Assembly (NCBI GenBank): GCA_025024175.1 | Contig: QCXZ01000064.1 | Location: 9,176,001-9,240,000 of the forward strand | DNA length: 64,000 nucleotides | Direction: 5' to 3' | Source: Rhyzopertha dominica | Lineage: Eukaryota; Arthropoda; Insecta; Coleoptera; Bostrichidae | In this document: one piece after another, positions 11,775 through 21,689 of the stretch | Layout of the letters: each line of letters begins with the position of its first letter | Numbering within the stretch: position 1 is the first letter of the stretch | Translations under genes and position numbers: made by a program | Notes under the pieces: generated by a model | Seen by the model: the letters and a program-made list of their open reading frames with translations, nothing else | The model's database searches: none | Told to the model about the DNA's origin: nothing

Positions 11775-12216
11775 GTCATAAGTCTAATTGAAGGTCTTTT
11801 TAAGCCCTTTAAAATGGCATAAAGGGTGTCCAAAAAATATTTGCATATTTCACAAATAAAGTGAATATTTGTGAATGTTTTTCATTTTCATGGATTTCAT
11901 GTGCTCGTTCTTTTACATAATTTGTTATCATATTTACTCGTTTTTATTTTTATTTTTACCTTTAGTAGATTAACTAATTATTATTAAAGTTAACGAAATT
12001 TTCAAATTATAGAGATACTTAACAGAGCATAGCGGCGTTGAGTTATTCTTGTTTTCCACGAAGAATGAATAAAAATAAGGGATACATGGTAATGACCCTA
12101 ATGTAAGAAGACAAAAAAATTCACTTTATTTGTGAAATATTATCTGAAAATATTTTTTGGACACCCACTATGCCATTTTTAAAGAGTTTAAAAATACCTT
12201 CAATTTGACGTATTAC
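11775..12216. mobile_element. TTAA-flanked MITE with ~105 bp inverted arms
   Basis: TTAA at 11771-11774 and 12217-12220 flank arms that begin 'gtcataagtctaattgaagg' on the left and match 'gtaatacgtcaaattgaagg' on the opposite strand at the right. The arms continue through 'aatggcat', 'gggtgtccaaaaaatatt' and 'tttcacaaataaagtgaat' on both sides, about 105 bp each, around a ~230 bp AT-rich centre. No open frame is present. It is a non-autonomous inverted-repeat element unrelated in sequence to the GAGGGGC family, although both use TTAA. Confidence 0.75.
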
Positions 12217-12519
12217 TTAACGCTGTACTTAAAAAAACCCTGCAAATTGAATCAATACTTCCACATCCAATTGTCAAAATGACATTTTCGTTTTTATTTT
12301 GTATACTATACGCTTACTATTCAGGTTTTGAGCATTTCTTACACATTTTCTAAGACAAACAGTCCTCGTGATATTATTAGCAAAAATATATAAATTTTTA
12401 AATCGTTTTTTTTAAATACTTCGAAAATTATTAACTTAACAAAAAAATTACAAGAGTGCTTTCTGACTAGAAATTTAATTTAATTTATTTTTTTTAATTT
12501 TCTATATAATACCAAAATT

Positions 12520-12740
12520 GGTTTGAAGGCTTCCGTGGTTGCTGTCGATGACATGTTGTTTTCCGGGCTGGTTCCCACGTTGGTTATTAGACCTTGACTT
12601 TTCGATACTCATGTCGGTGTCTTCCTCAGAAGTAGCTCTGAAACAGTTTCAGAGCTACTTCTGAGGAAGACACCGACATGAGTGTCGAAACGTCAAGGTC
12701 TAATAACCAACGTGGGAACCAGCCCGGAAAACAACATGTC
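12520..12740 (+). mobile_element. Fold-back insertion with hammerhead-like core
   Basis: Two ~94 bp arms (12550-12644 and 12647-12740) are near-perfect inverse copies. The insert is bounded by a 12 bp direct repeat AATACCAAAATT (12508-12519 and 12741-12752), and copy 2 of the host repeat has one uninterrupted AATACCAAAATT at 31119-31130. The right arm reads CTGAGGA (12661-12667), a stem GACAC/GTGTC, then GAAAC and GTC. These are the conserved blocks of a hammerhead ribozyme (CUGANGA, GAAA, UH), but with one extra A before stem II and no room for stem III. Such motifs are known at the ends of Penelope-like elements. It is probably an inverted terminal piece of one. Confidence 0.65.
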
Positions 12741-13139
12741 AATACCAAAATTTAAAAAAATCGTACGAGCAGGGTCCAAAATAAGTTTTTTGGAAATATT
12801 TTGAAAATGTCAAAATTTTGAATAAATTTTCTAAGACATTTTTTGTGAGATATTTTAGTTCCTATCTGATGGTATTCTCATTTTTTTCGTTTTCTGTAAG
12901 TGACGCTTTTTTGCTAATATCATATAACAGTTTGCTGCACCGAAAATTTATAAGAGCGAATAATACCCGCAGTTATACTACTAATCACATACTAAAACGA
13001 AAAAAAATAAAAATTTGCAAATGGGGTAGTTAACCCCCGATTTCGCCCCCTTCCCGATACCCTACTTACCCCAAAAACAATAGGTCGCTTTGGGTAGTTG
13101 AGATTTATACGTTTGCCAAATTTCAAGTTCATATATTAA

Positions 13140-14922
13140 GAGGGGCGTTTACTTAGAGCGAAGCGGGTCATTTTAAGAGGGGCATTTACTTGTAGCAATC
13201 GGGCGGAAATGTAAACTATGCAACCCATATTACCAGCGGGACATGGGACGTAAGAGGGCAGCCGATAGGTTGAAATTACGCAAAGATCAGACGGGCTAAA
13301 CTAATATTCGGAAAATTGCTGACTGTAGCGTGTGCATAAAAAAGTAAGCATGATATTAGTAACTTACTATGATATTATACCAGGTTATTCAAAATATGGA
13401 ATAACCCATTTATTTCTGTAAATATGAACTATATAACATTTCATTCTAACTGCATGTCGACTATGATTTTTGGAGGAACTTTTATAATAATTTTCCTTCC
13501 GCCTCCCCATTGCTTCGGCAGACAGTAAATTAATGTGAAAGAGCTTTCAACATTAAACTTGTCACGTGTATTTAGACATCCAGTCATATTGAAATAGATC
13601 GTATACCGCTCGTTCATTCCCGACAGGTTGGTATCTTAGCCTCAATTTTCACTGGATACCACGCGACGGACCTGGTGGGGATAGGCATTCGCATTCCGCT
13701 CTCTTGACGGACTCGTGCGAAAGGGTTTGCGGTTTTAGATTTTTTTAATGTTTTTACTTATTTATCGTGCTCATGTTTTTGGTAGTGTACAAAGAAATAT
13801 GTAGCTACAACGTGGAGTTCGAATTTTTCGTTTATGTGCCTTAGTTTTCGAGATATAACTCGCCAAAAATACGCATTTTTAAGCAAAATATAACAACAAA
13901 TATTTACATTACCGTACCAAATTCAGAAAAAACTCGAACTCTACGTTGTAGCTACATCTTTTGTCATTGCCTTGTCGAAATTTCACTTCGAAAAAGTTTC
14001 GAATAACTCGGTAAAATGTAAAACGGTAGGTGCTTAAAATGACCCGATTCGCTCTAGGTAAACGCCCCTCTTAAGTACCTACTGTTTTACATTTTACGGA
14101 GTTATTCGAAACTTTTTCGAATGACAAAAGATGTAGCTACAACGTAGAGTTCGTGTTTTTTCTGAATTTGGTACNGTAATGTAAACATTTGTTGTTATAT
14201 TTTGCTTAAAGATGCGTATTTTTGGCGAGCTATTTCTCGAAAACTAAGGCACATAAACGAAAAATTCGAACTCCACATTGTAGCTACATATTTCTTTGTA
14301 CACTACAAAAAACATGGGCACGATAAATGAGTAAAAAAATTCAAAAAATCTAAAACCGCAAACCCTTTCGCACGAGTCCGTCACGAGAGCGGAATGCGAA
14401 TGCCCATCCCCACCAGGTCCGTCGCGTGGTATCCAGTGAACAGTGAGGCTAAGATACCAACCTGTCGGGAATGAACGAGCGGTATACGATCTATTCCGAT
14501 ATGACTGGATGTCTAAATACATGTGACAAGTTTAATGTTGAAAGCTCTTTCACATTAATTTACTGTCTGCCGAAGCAATGGGGAGGCGGAAGGAAAATTA
14601 TTATAAAAGTTCCTCCAGAAATCATAGTCGACATACAGTTAGAATGAAATGTTATATAGTTAATATTTACAAAAATAAATGGGTTATTCCGTATTTTGAA
14701 TAACCTGATATAATATCATAGTAAGCTACCAATATCATGCTTACTTTTTTATGCACACACTACAGTCAGCAATTTTCCGAATATTAGTTGAGCCCGTCTG
14801 TTGCTCGTACGATCTTAGCGTGATTTCAACCTATCGGCTATCCTCTTACGTCCCATGTCCCGCTGGTAATATGGGTTGCATAGTTTACATTTTTGCCCGA
14901 TCGCTCCAAGTAAATGCCCCTC
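13140..14922 (-). mobile_element. TTAA repeat copy D, interrupted by copy C
   Basis: Copy D starts GAGGGGCGTTTAC at 13140, after TTAA 13136-13139. After 33 bp it is broken at its own internal TTAA (13173-13176). It resumes at 14075 after a second TTAA (14071-14074) with the expected next bases, and ends GTAAATGCCCCTC at 14922 before TTAA 14923-14926. Without copy C it is about 880 bp. Copy 2 of the host repeat has the site unoccupied (catatattaggtctttcg at 31549-31567). The 92-codon minus frame at 14244-14522 is shared with copies A to C and is not recognisable as a protein. Confidence 0.88.
13177..14070 (+). mobile_element. TTAA repeat copy C, inserted in copy D
   Basis: This full-length 894 bp copy has ends GAGGGGCATTTAC and GTAAACGCCCCTC, and flanking TTAA at 13173-13176 and 14071-14074. 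It sits at an internal TTAA 33 bp inside copy D, in the opposite orientation. It shares the ~15 bp deletion seen in copy B and is very close to copy B throughout, so B and C appear to be the younger subfamily. No transposase is encoded. Confidence 0.9.
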
Positions 14923-15100
14923 TTAAGCCTTTCGAAAGTTATCGTGTCCACAAACAAAACCACAGACACAGACGCACCGACACACAGAAAAGAAATTTTT
15001 TTTGCTCAAATTTTGTTTTTTTTGCGTTTTTAAATGAGCAAATAAAAATTTTTGAAAATTTTTTCGCGACACTATTTCCCATCCGTTGGATGTGGAAGTA

Positions 15101-17521
15101 AAACGGCCAAAGTACTTTTTTTTTATTCCATGATCAATTTCCACAAACCACACGCAGAAGTTTTCAATCTTCTTATGCGGTTTGTGTTGGAACTGCTACG
15201 CTCTGCTGGCAATGTATACGCTTGCCGGGCATTGAATTTTGGCATTGATTGCGCATTTGGTAATTGGCGGGCAAGAGGCGACTGGCATAATCATGCGGTC
15301 ACGATTTACCTCAATTATACAGATATTGTCCAGATTCATATCTGGGCTTCATACATAGCGTTTGCGGTTGCAAGTGACGCAAGGGATTGAGGTCCACTAT
15401 TTGTATGTGTGTATATTGAAACCACATCGTCATAGATATTTGATCAGGATTATTAATTAGCGTTACCGTAAAATTACAGTTGGACTCATCTCGCAGTGCT
15501 GTATTATATTGCAAAATGACAGATGAAAGGTATTAATTATATGGCGACCGGAACTCGTGTTTATGTCACGCTTACTAGCATTTAAATTACTATTCCAGCA
15601 GTGGTTAGCAAATAAGCTACTGCTGTTTGTTGGAAAGGACTGATAAAGCGCGTTTCTACGTAAAACATGTTGGCATACTGTTCATTGTTATATTGCCTGC
15701 TATTTTAATTTATCGGTAAGCATGCAATCAAAAACGTACCTAATGAAATTCAGTAAGTTTACGGCCATGCGTTACTTAAACAGACATTAATTCTATTTTA
15801 CCTTAATTTTCTTAGCTTCTTTTGGCTTTTCAATATAAAACTCTTTATTACCTGAAATCAGCTTATATCATTCATTGTCGAATATTATGAACACCTTAAC
15901 TAAATATATCAGTAATATTATGTCCATGAAATCGAGGGCTACTTCAGATTTTAATTCTGAACTTTTATTAATAGTAGCAGTAGAAGTAACAAGTAATATT
16001 CAAGAGAGTTCTGCTTCTTTATTGAAAACGACTAGCTGATAAACTCGAGCAACATCCTCATTGCAGCACTTGCACACATCGCAAGAAGCTAGAATCTCAT
16101 CAATCTCTAAAGATGCGATTAGCAATAATATGATTTTTTCCTAGAAAATGCTAAAATAAGTTAATAAACTAGGATCACAATTTTACATTATTCTTGCTAT
16201 CTATATACCCATATAAATTATAAAGTAACTTTTAAGCACTGTAGTTTTTTCAATATCACAATATGCAGTATTTTAACTGTTATTGGTTGTTTATAAAAAA
16301 CACTCATATTAGCGGTGGAATTTTGACCAATTACAAAGAATATTAAACAGAGATCTTCAGTAATAATAATACCGGACTTTTCATATCTTTACATTTCGAT
16401 ATTAATAGTGTTCGAACTTTAAATGGTTTGAACACCCATGCTTTTGTTTGACTTGTATTAAATAGTATTGAGCTATTAGGTTTTTTTCTCAGCCTTCATC
16501 CCAGTACTTTGCAAACATAGTCAACTTTATCCTATTTGCTTTTTAAACAAACAATATATTGGCAGCAATTGACAGCAATGCCTATGGACTGATTTTTGAT
16601 CTGCTGCATATTGCCCTAGCGCTTTTTAGTTCTACGTTTATAAAGGCGTGCAATTTCCCCTCTTGGGTGAAGAGTGTCATAAATAAGTAGTTGTCTCGTT
16701 TTCATGCACCTTTTATTGGTATTAGTATCCTTCAACCAAGTAGGTATTCCTATAAGCAGCTATATTAGCTGATACCTTATTCTTTACTCTCTATTTACCA
16801 AGAAACGATAAAGTTTATATTCAGTTTTATTTGAATAAAGTTTTTATTGATTATATCGGTTTTTGGGATTTCTTGAAGTTTCACTCTGATATGGAGATTA
16901 CACTGATTATTAACTTTTTCTTAATTATCGTTTTCTTAAAAGGGATCCGGTACATTCTTTATGATTAATCCATCAGTTTGGTGAATACTAAGAAGTCTCT
17001 GTTATAATCGTGTTTGGTCTTCACGCTTGTTTTTTTTTCTTACTGCAAATTTACATATACATAATTAAGACTAAGTAATGGTGCTTTTTAAGATTTGATC
17101 TATGCGAATTTTTTGAGATCAATATCTACTACTAGTCAGAATATTAGGACATTTTATTGTTTAAAAATGGGTTTGGGCATTGAAGTACGTTGAATTTGAA
17201 ATTCGAAAAATATAAAACATCGTCACTTCATTTTCAGAATACAAATCCTGCTAACTCTGTTATTGCCAGGAAGAAAAACACATAAAATAATACTTTTAAG
17301 TAAGCAAGTGACTGCAAAACATTTTATACTTCAATTTTTTGCGTTACGGTTCAGGTATTTACTTATGGCTGTGTGTACTGTGCTTTATATGCTACGAAAT
17401 ATTAGACGTACATAAATAATCTAACTAACGAAAAATTTTGCTGCGTTGTCCTGATCTTTAACGTCGTTAAATTCAAAGATGGACATCACCTTATTGGATT
17501 TCTATATAAACATAAACAGTT
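15101..17521. other. No gene recognised; includes a GC-richer block
   Basis: At 15150-15400 base composition is more balanced and open frames of up to 112 codons occur on the plus strand, but no motif or splice pattern supports a gene. The rest is AT-rich with only short frames. Confidence 0.45.
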
Positions 17522-17560
17522 GACTCTCTCTCTCTCTCTCTCTCCCTCTCTCTCTCTTTC
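17522..17560. repeat. (CT)n microsatellite
   Basis: About 39 bp of CT dinucleotides with two interruptions. Confidence 0.95.
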
Positions 17561-17787
17561 TACATTAAACGAGTAAGTAAAACGATGAATATCGTTAGTA
17601 GCTATCTTAAGGAAATGAAGTTTGAGCAGATTCTTCCTGCTCTGTCTGTGGGCATATCATTCCTTTCATGTTACAAAGTGTTTCAACCTTCTTAAGATGA
17701 ATAGATGTCACTTTGGAAGTATATCTTGGTATGCAATCTGGATAAAACTCTTAGCCAGCATTGAGAGCACCTTTGAAACACAGCTTT

Positions 17788-17935
17788 TTATGATTTGCTG
17801 GAGCTGTGGCTGCTCGTCTTGCCTCTTAAGAGTTTGATACGATTCTCGATATTGTTCACAGTTTCAGCAGAAAGTTTAGCGAATCTTAATTTTCCGCGGC
17901 TGCCCATTTTCTGTATAAGAAGCTGTTCAAAATCG
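17788..17935 (-). CDS. Unrecognised open frame behind a splice-acceptor-like site
   Basis: On the minus strand a pyrimidine-rich 'cttcttatacag' precedes an open stretch with MGSRGKLRFAKLSAETVNNI and then a Ser-rich end (TSSHSSSKS). The composition looks coding, with balanced codons and no low complexity, but I do not recognise a family and no partner exon was found. It could be a fragment of a mobile-element protein. Confidence 0.2.
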
Positions 17936-18284
17936 AAACAGCATGAATAGAACAGATGCATAATACATACAGAGAGGCGTAAAAGCTTGAAACAATATGC
18001 ACAACTTTATTATTTAGTAATTTTTAAAAATCGTTGGACAGATAAATTTCGCTCCGTGAATGTCACATTTTGACATGCAAAATATGATTATGACGTCATT
18101 GGTTTTCCAGCAACAACATCCTCAGAGTTTGTTTTAATTGCAACGGAATGTTTCTCTTTTGTTCGATAGTTCATTTTATTGTCTAAATGTTGATTGCATA
18201 CATTTTTTTACGAACGAAGAAATAAAAAAGCAGCATTTGTTTAATCAAAAATGAAATTTAAACAAGGAAAATTATGTATTTTTA

Positions 18285-18485
18285 CAAAAACATTTAACCT
18301 GAGCGTCAAAGTATCCTTCAATCACTGGCACAGGCCGAGACGATTGTGAACACTTCGTATACTGTGCTCGATGCTTTGCGGACTTATTTGTGCCATTTCT
18401 GCACGAATTCTTTGCTGTAAATCTTGTAAACTTGCCATAAAAAGATCTAAGGGCGTTAAATCGAGAGACCACGGTGGGGTTGTAT
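18285..18485 (-). pseudogene. Mariner-type transposase C-terminal relic
   Basis: On the minus strand PPWSLDLTPLDLFMASL matches the 'PPRSPDLTPLDFF.W' motif ahead of the third catalytic acidic residue of insect mariner-like transposases. It is followed by DLQQRIRAEMAQISPQSI and HNRLGLCQ, the usual C-terminal helical tail. The upstream two thirds of the protein are missing or unrecognisable. The stretch 18486-18680 is probably more of the same decayed copy but shows no clear motif. Inactive. Confidence 0.6.
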
Positions 18486-18766
18486 TGATTCTGCAGTCCT
18501 ATTCACCTTTGAGCAATCACGCAGTTCCACGAAGCTCTATGCCGAAATGAGGAGGGGATCTTGGTTAAATCAAATCGTCTGATGGGGTACATCGCTATCC
18601 TCATTATTAGGAAAACGTAGGAATCAAAACAGGCGCAATAGGGCTTGTTCGAAAAAATAAGACCCTAAAAAGCGCCACGCTCAACTGCAATTCCAACTTA
18701 CACACTTAATTCGCCCTGGCGTTGACTCTAACACTTTTCTGTCCAGTGGGGATTCATCAGTAAATA

Positions 18767-19558
18767 CGAGGGTCATGTCAAAACACAGCTCGCAAATGAA
18801 ACATATATTTTTAAACATTGCAATAAAGTCGTTCAATATACTCCCCTTGCACATCCAAAACACAGTAATGTAATATCGTTATATACCTCATATTTGTCAA
18901 GATGTTTCTGCAGTTGGAACGCATCAATAAATCGGACTTCACGAAATTTTCCTTTCCACTGGAGGAACAGAACGAAATCTGAAGGACTCATGTTAGGGCT
19001 GCACGGCGACTAACATTACTTTATGCGATCAAGCGTTATCGTGCAAGAGGATTACGCCGCTGTTTTTCATATATCGTCTACACTTTTGGAATCATGCATC
19101 TAAATCTTCTATAAAGAAGACAAATACATTTGCCTTTTGATATTTGCCTATTGTTTGTTTGTCCATGTAGCTACAATAGCAGCAAAAGTGTTGTCGATAT
19201 CGGTCTCCAATTTCCCTGGTCGTCTTTGACACTAGTCCAACGCTCTGGAACGCTTACTCCATCAAGTTACTGTTGAATTATCCACACACAACTCCTGACA
19301 AGCTTCTTGTAACGCACCGTGAATTTCGACAAGCGTTGTTCGCCCAGTGTTTGAAATTTGATATACGCACATTAATCCGTTACAGTGACTCGTTCCATTG
19401 CATCAAACTACCCCGATTTGAGAATTTTTTACACATAAACTGAGTGAACTACCCGCACTCAATATATAGCTAAGTAATGTCCCAATGATAGACTTATAAT
19501 TTGACAGCACTGGTTATTTCACCATCGCCAGTTCAGCACCGGCTTGATATGACCCTCG
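18767..19558 (-). mobile_element. Decayed mariner element with CGAGGGTCAT ends
   Basis: TACGAGGGTCATGTCAA at the left faces TTGATATGACCCTCGTA at the right, a ~17 bp terminal inverted repeat including TA target bases. The minus-strand translation shows GVSVPERWTSV, then GVILLHDNA (the HDNA motif with the second catalytic Asp). Then comes a piece near SPNMSPSDFVLF, where the third Asp should follow the 'SPDLSPSD' motif, and a C-terminus close to the right-hand reading of 18681-18863. Stops and frameshifts make it dead. Its ~790 bp is shorter than a typical 1.3 kb mariner, so internal deletions are likely. Confidence 0.65.
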
Positions 19559-19625
19559 TATAATAATAATCAAAATTGTGGATCTTCATCACAGCGTTCA
19601 TTCTTTATACAACTGCAATCAACAG

Positions 19626-20529
19626 CAGTGATGGGCGCGTAGAATACGCCATGTAAATTACGCTATTATCTACGCGTAAACTATGTAATATTCTACCTTA
19701 AAAGTCTACTGTAGAAGACAGCATTGTGTAGACAAACAGAACTCTAGATAGATATAGTTTGTTTAGTGGCGTTCTGGTGTTCATCATCAGTACCACTCAA
19801 AACGCCTCAAATGCCAATTTTATTTTGTATTTTATTATTATTTTATATTTATTCTTAATTAAACAAAATACTACTTGGTTGTAATTAAGTTGACTAGATA
19901 AATGTTTAAATAACAATGTCTTGTTTGAGTATTATACGTCAATCATAGCCAGAAGACCTGAGTAAGCAGGCTAAGTGTGCTGTCCAAAAGCACTTTGCCG
20001 CACTTTGGATTTTATTATCTTCATTCTCTATAAACGGAAATACGCGGCCAATTTTATATGCCATCCTTGTTCTTTCGCCAGACGTTTTTAATTGCAAGTC
20101 AATTTGATTGTCGTATATATGTATACTGAACTAGGTGCATTGATCTAAAAAGTAACAGGTGATAATTGATTACAGTAGATACCTTTCTTTGAAGAAAAAT
20201 CAACTTGTACTNATTTGATAGCATGTGAAAATAGGCTTCTTAAGAATGTACTTAATACAGTCGTGGAAGGAAAACATAATGCTTTGTCTTTTATGTTCTA
20301 AAGAAAACTATTATAAAAAGGAAATCGACACATGAAGAAGCTAGCAAAACAGAGAAATTAGAAACAAAATGGTTTCCATTCAGTTTTATCGCGTACCTAC
20401 TTAATACACTTTAACCATAATATACTCGTCTTGAATTTTCTACTCAAAATCTACGCCAAAATACTTTGTCTACATTTTCTACGCGTGTAACGTAGAAAAT
20501 TATAATTTACGCGTAAACGCCCATCACTG
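19626..20529. mobile_element. hAT-type non-autonomous element
   Basis: CAGTGATGGGCG at the left faces CGCCCATCACTG at the right, the canonical hAT-type terminus. The eight flanking bases (atcaacag and gtcaacga) share a TCAAC core, as expected for a decayed 8 bp target duplication. Near both ends TACGCGTA-like words recur (for example CTACGCGTAAAC and TTTACGCGTAAA), typical of transposase-binding subterminal repeats. The ~900 bp length and lack of a transposase frame make it non-autonomous. Confidence 0.75.
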
Positions 20530-21650
20530 GTCAACGATCAATGTGACATTTTTCAGTAAAATTAGTTATGCAAGGTAGCAATTATTTAAGCCATCATTTA
20601 GACAGAATCACTAACAAAAGAAAAAACACGGGGTTGTCCTTAAAGAAACGATAATACCGTCGTTGCTCGGAATCCATTGGCGTCGTAATAATATTTTACA
20701 AGTCAAAAGACGTGTTTAGAAACAAAAATTGACTTGTCCAAGGATTCAAAAACGAAACGTCGAACAGAGCAGTTGCGAATTTTGTTCCAAACCTTTCTCC
20801 TCGCCAACTATTGTATAATTATATAAAATCTAATAATAAAGAAAGTGTGGCGTACACCTCCACCTACGCGCCAGGCGAGTAGCTCGTAGGTAGAAGGAAA
20901 CTGTTAACAATGGTGTTATTCCGGTAACCTAATACCTTTCAATCAAATAGCTTATTACCTCAAAAACGAAACAAAAAAGAGTGAAACAAGAGATCCATAA
21001 TAATAGCAGTGACAATAACGAAGCAGAAAAGAGGACCTTCGTTTCCTCGCATGGTGGTGTCGAGACCCCGAGTGAGGGAGGCGTTGCGAGGCAGCCGTGT
21101 TATTCGAGGAGTATCGTTATCACTGGCGAATAAGTGTGCGCTCGAACTTAACAAATTGCCCCCGAACACGCGATCGCAGAGTTATTCGTATTTGTCGCCG
21201 CAAACTGTCAATGCTTTCCGCATTAATAAGTTAATAATTTAATGTGGAAACGTAAAGTTGTTATACCCACCCAGTTTCCGAATGAGGAGTAATTAATTTA
21301 CGCTGCGCTTCAATGTGATGGTCGAGGGGAACACAATTTTCATGACATCCTGGTTCCTGTTATTTGCGCTAATATTACGATGGACATCGATACATTGTGC
21401 GATTTTAATGTGCCAATTGTTTGCCTAAACATGCCCAACATGGACACAAAATGAAAGACATGTATACAAAAATATAAAGTAGCTGAATATGAAACAAAAT
21501 ACATTTTAAAAGTTATAAAACATAATTTACCACATCAAGTGCATGCACAACAGCTAAAAATAACAAAATTTTTACGTATGTCATTGTGACATCTAATCAT
21601 GTTACTTACAGGAGAATTAAAGTGTTGGTTAGTGCTGGAAAACAAAGGTT
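20530..21650. other. Unrecognised region with a GC-richer open stretch
   Basis: At 21009-21242 a 77-codon plus-strand frame (MTITKQKRGPSFPRMVVSRP at its start, basic) and an overlapping minus frame lie in DNA of clearly higher GC than the flanks. No domain is recognised. It could be an exon, a 5' untranslated/promoter segment, or a fragment of another repeat. Confidence 0.35.
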
Positions 21651-21689
21651 CAAAAGTTATACTTCGAATTAGGCCTAGCTAAGCGAAAC

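Larger units (their letters stand above)
12232..15100. repeat. ~0.85 kb TIR element, copy 1, heavily invaded
   Basis: TACTTCCACATCCAA at 12256-12270 faces its inverse TTGGATGTGGAAGTA at 15086-15100. The sequence between, once later insertions are removed, is about 845 bp and aligns with copy 2 at 30383-31739. Similarity to copy 2 starts about 25 bp left of the inverted repeat, so the left boundary is set near 12232. Inside lie a fold-back (12520-12740) and a TTAA repeat (13140-14922) that itself holds another copy. The C-rich 'ccccgatttcgcccccttc' piece and the repeated polyA/T tracts show no coding. The superfamily is unassigned; a TA target would fit. Confidence 0.8.

Noticed and set aside
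12655..12700. Fully functional hammerhead in the fold-back at 12.6 kb
   Set aside because: The core blocks are present, but there is an extra A before stem II and no loop for stem III (GAAACGTC), so a single copy should not cleave. It is kept only as hammerhead-like.
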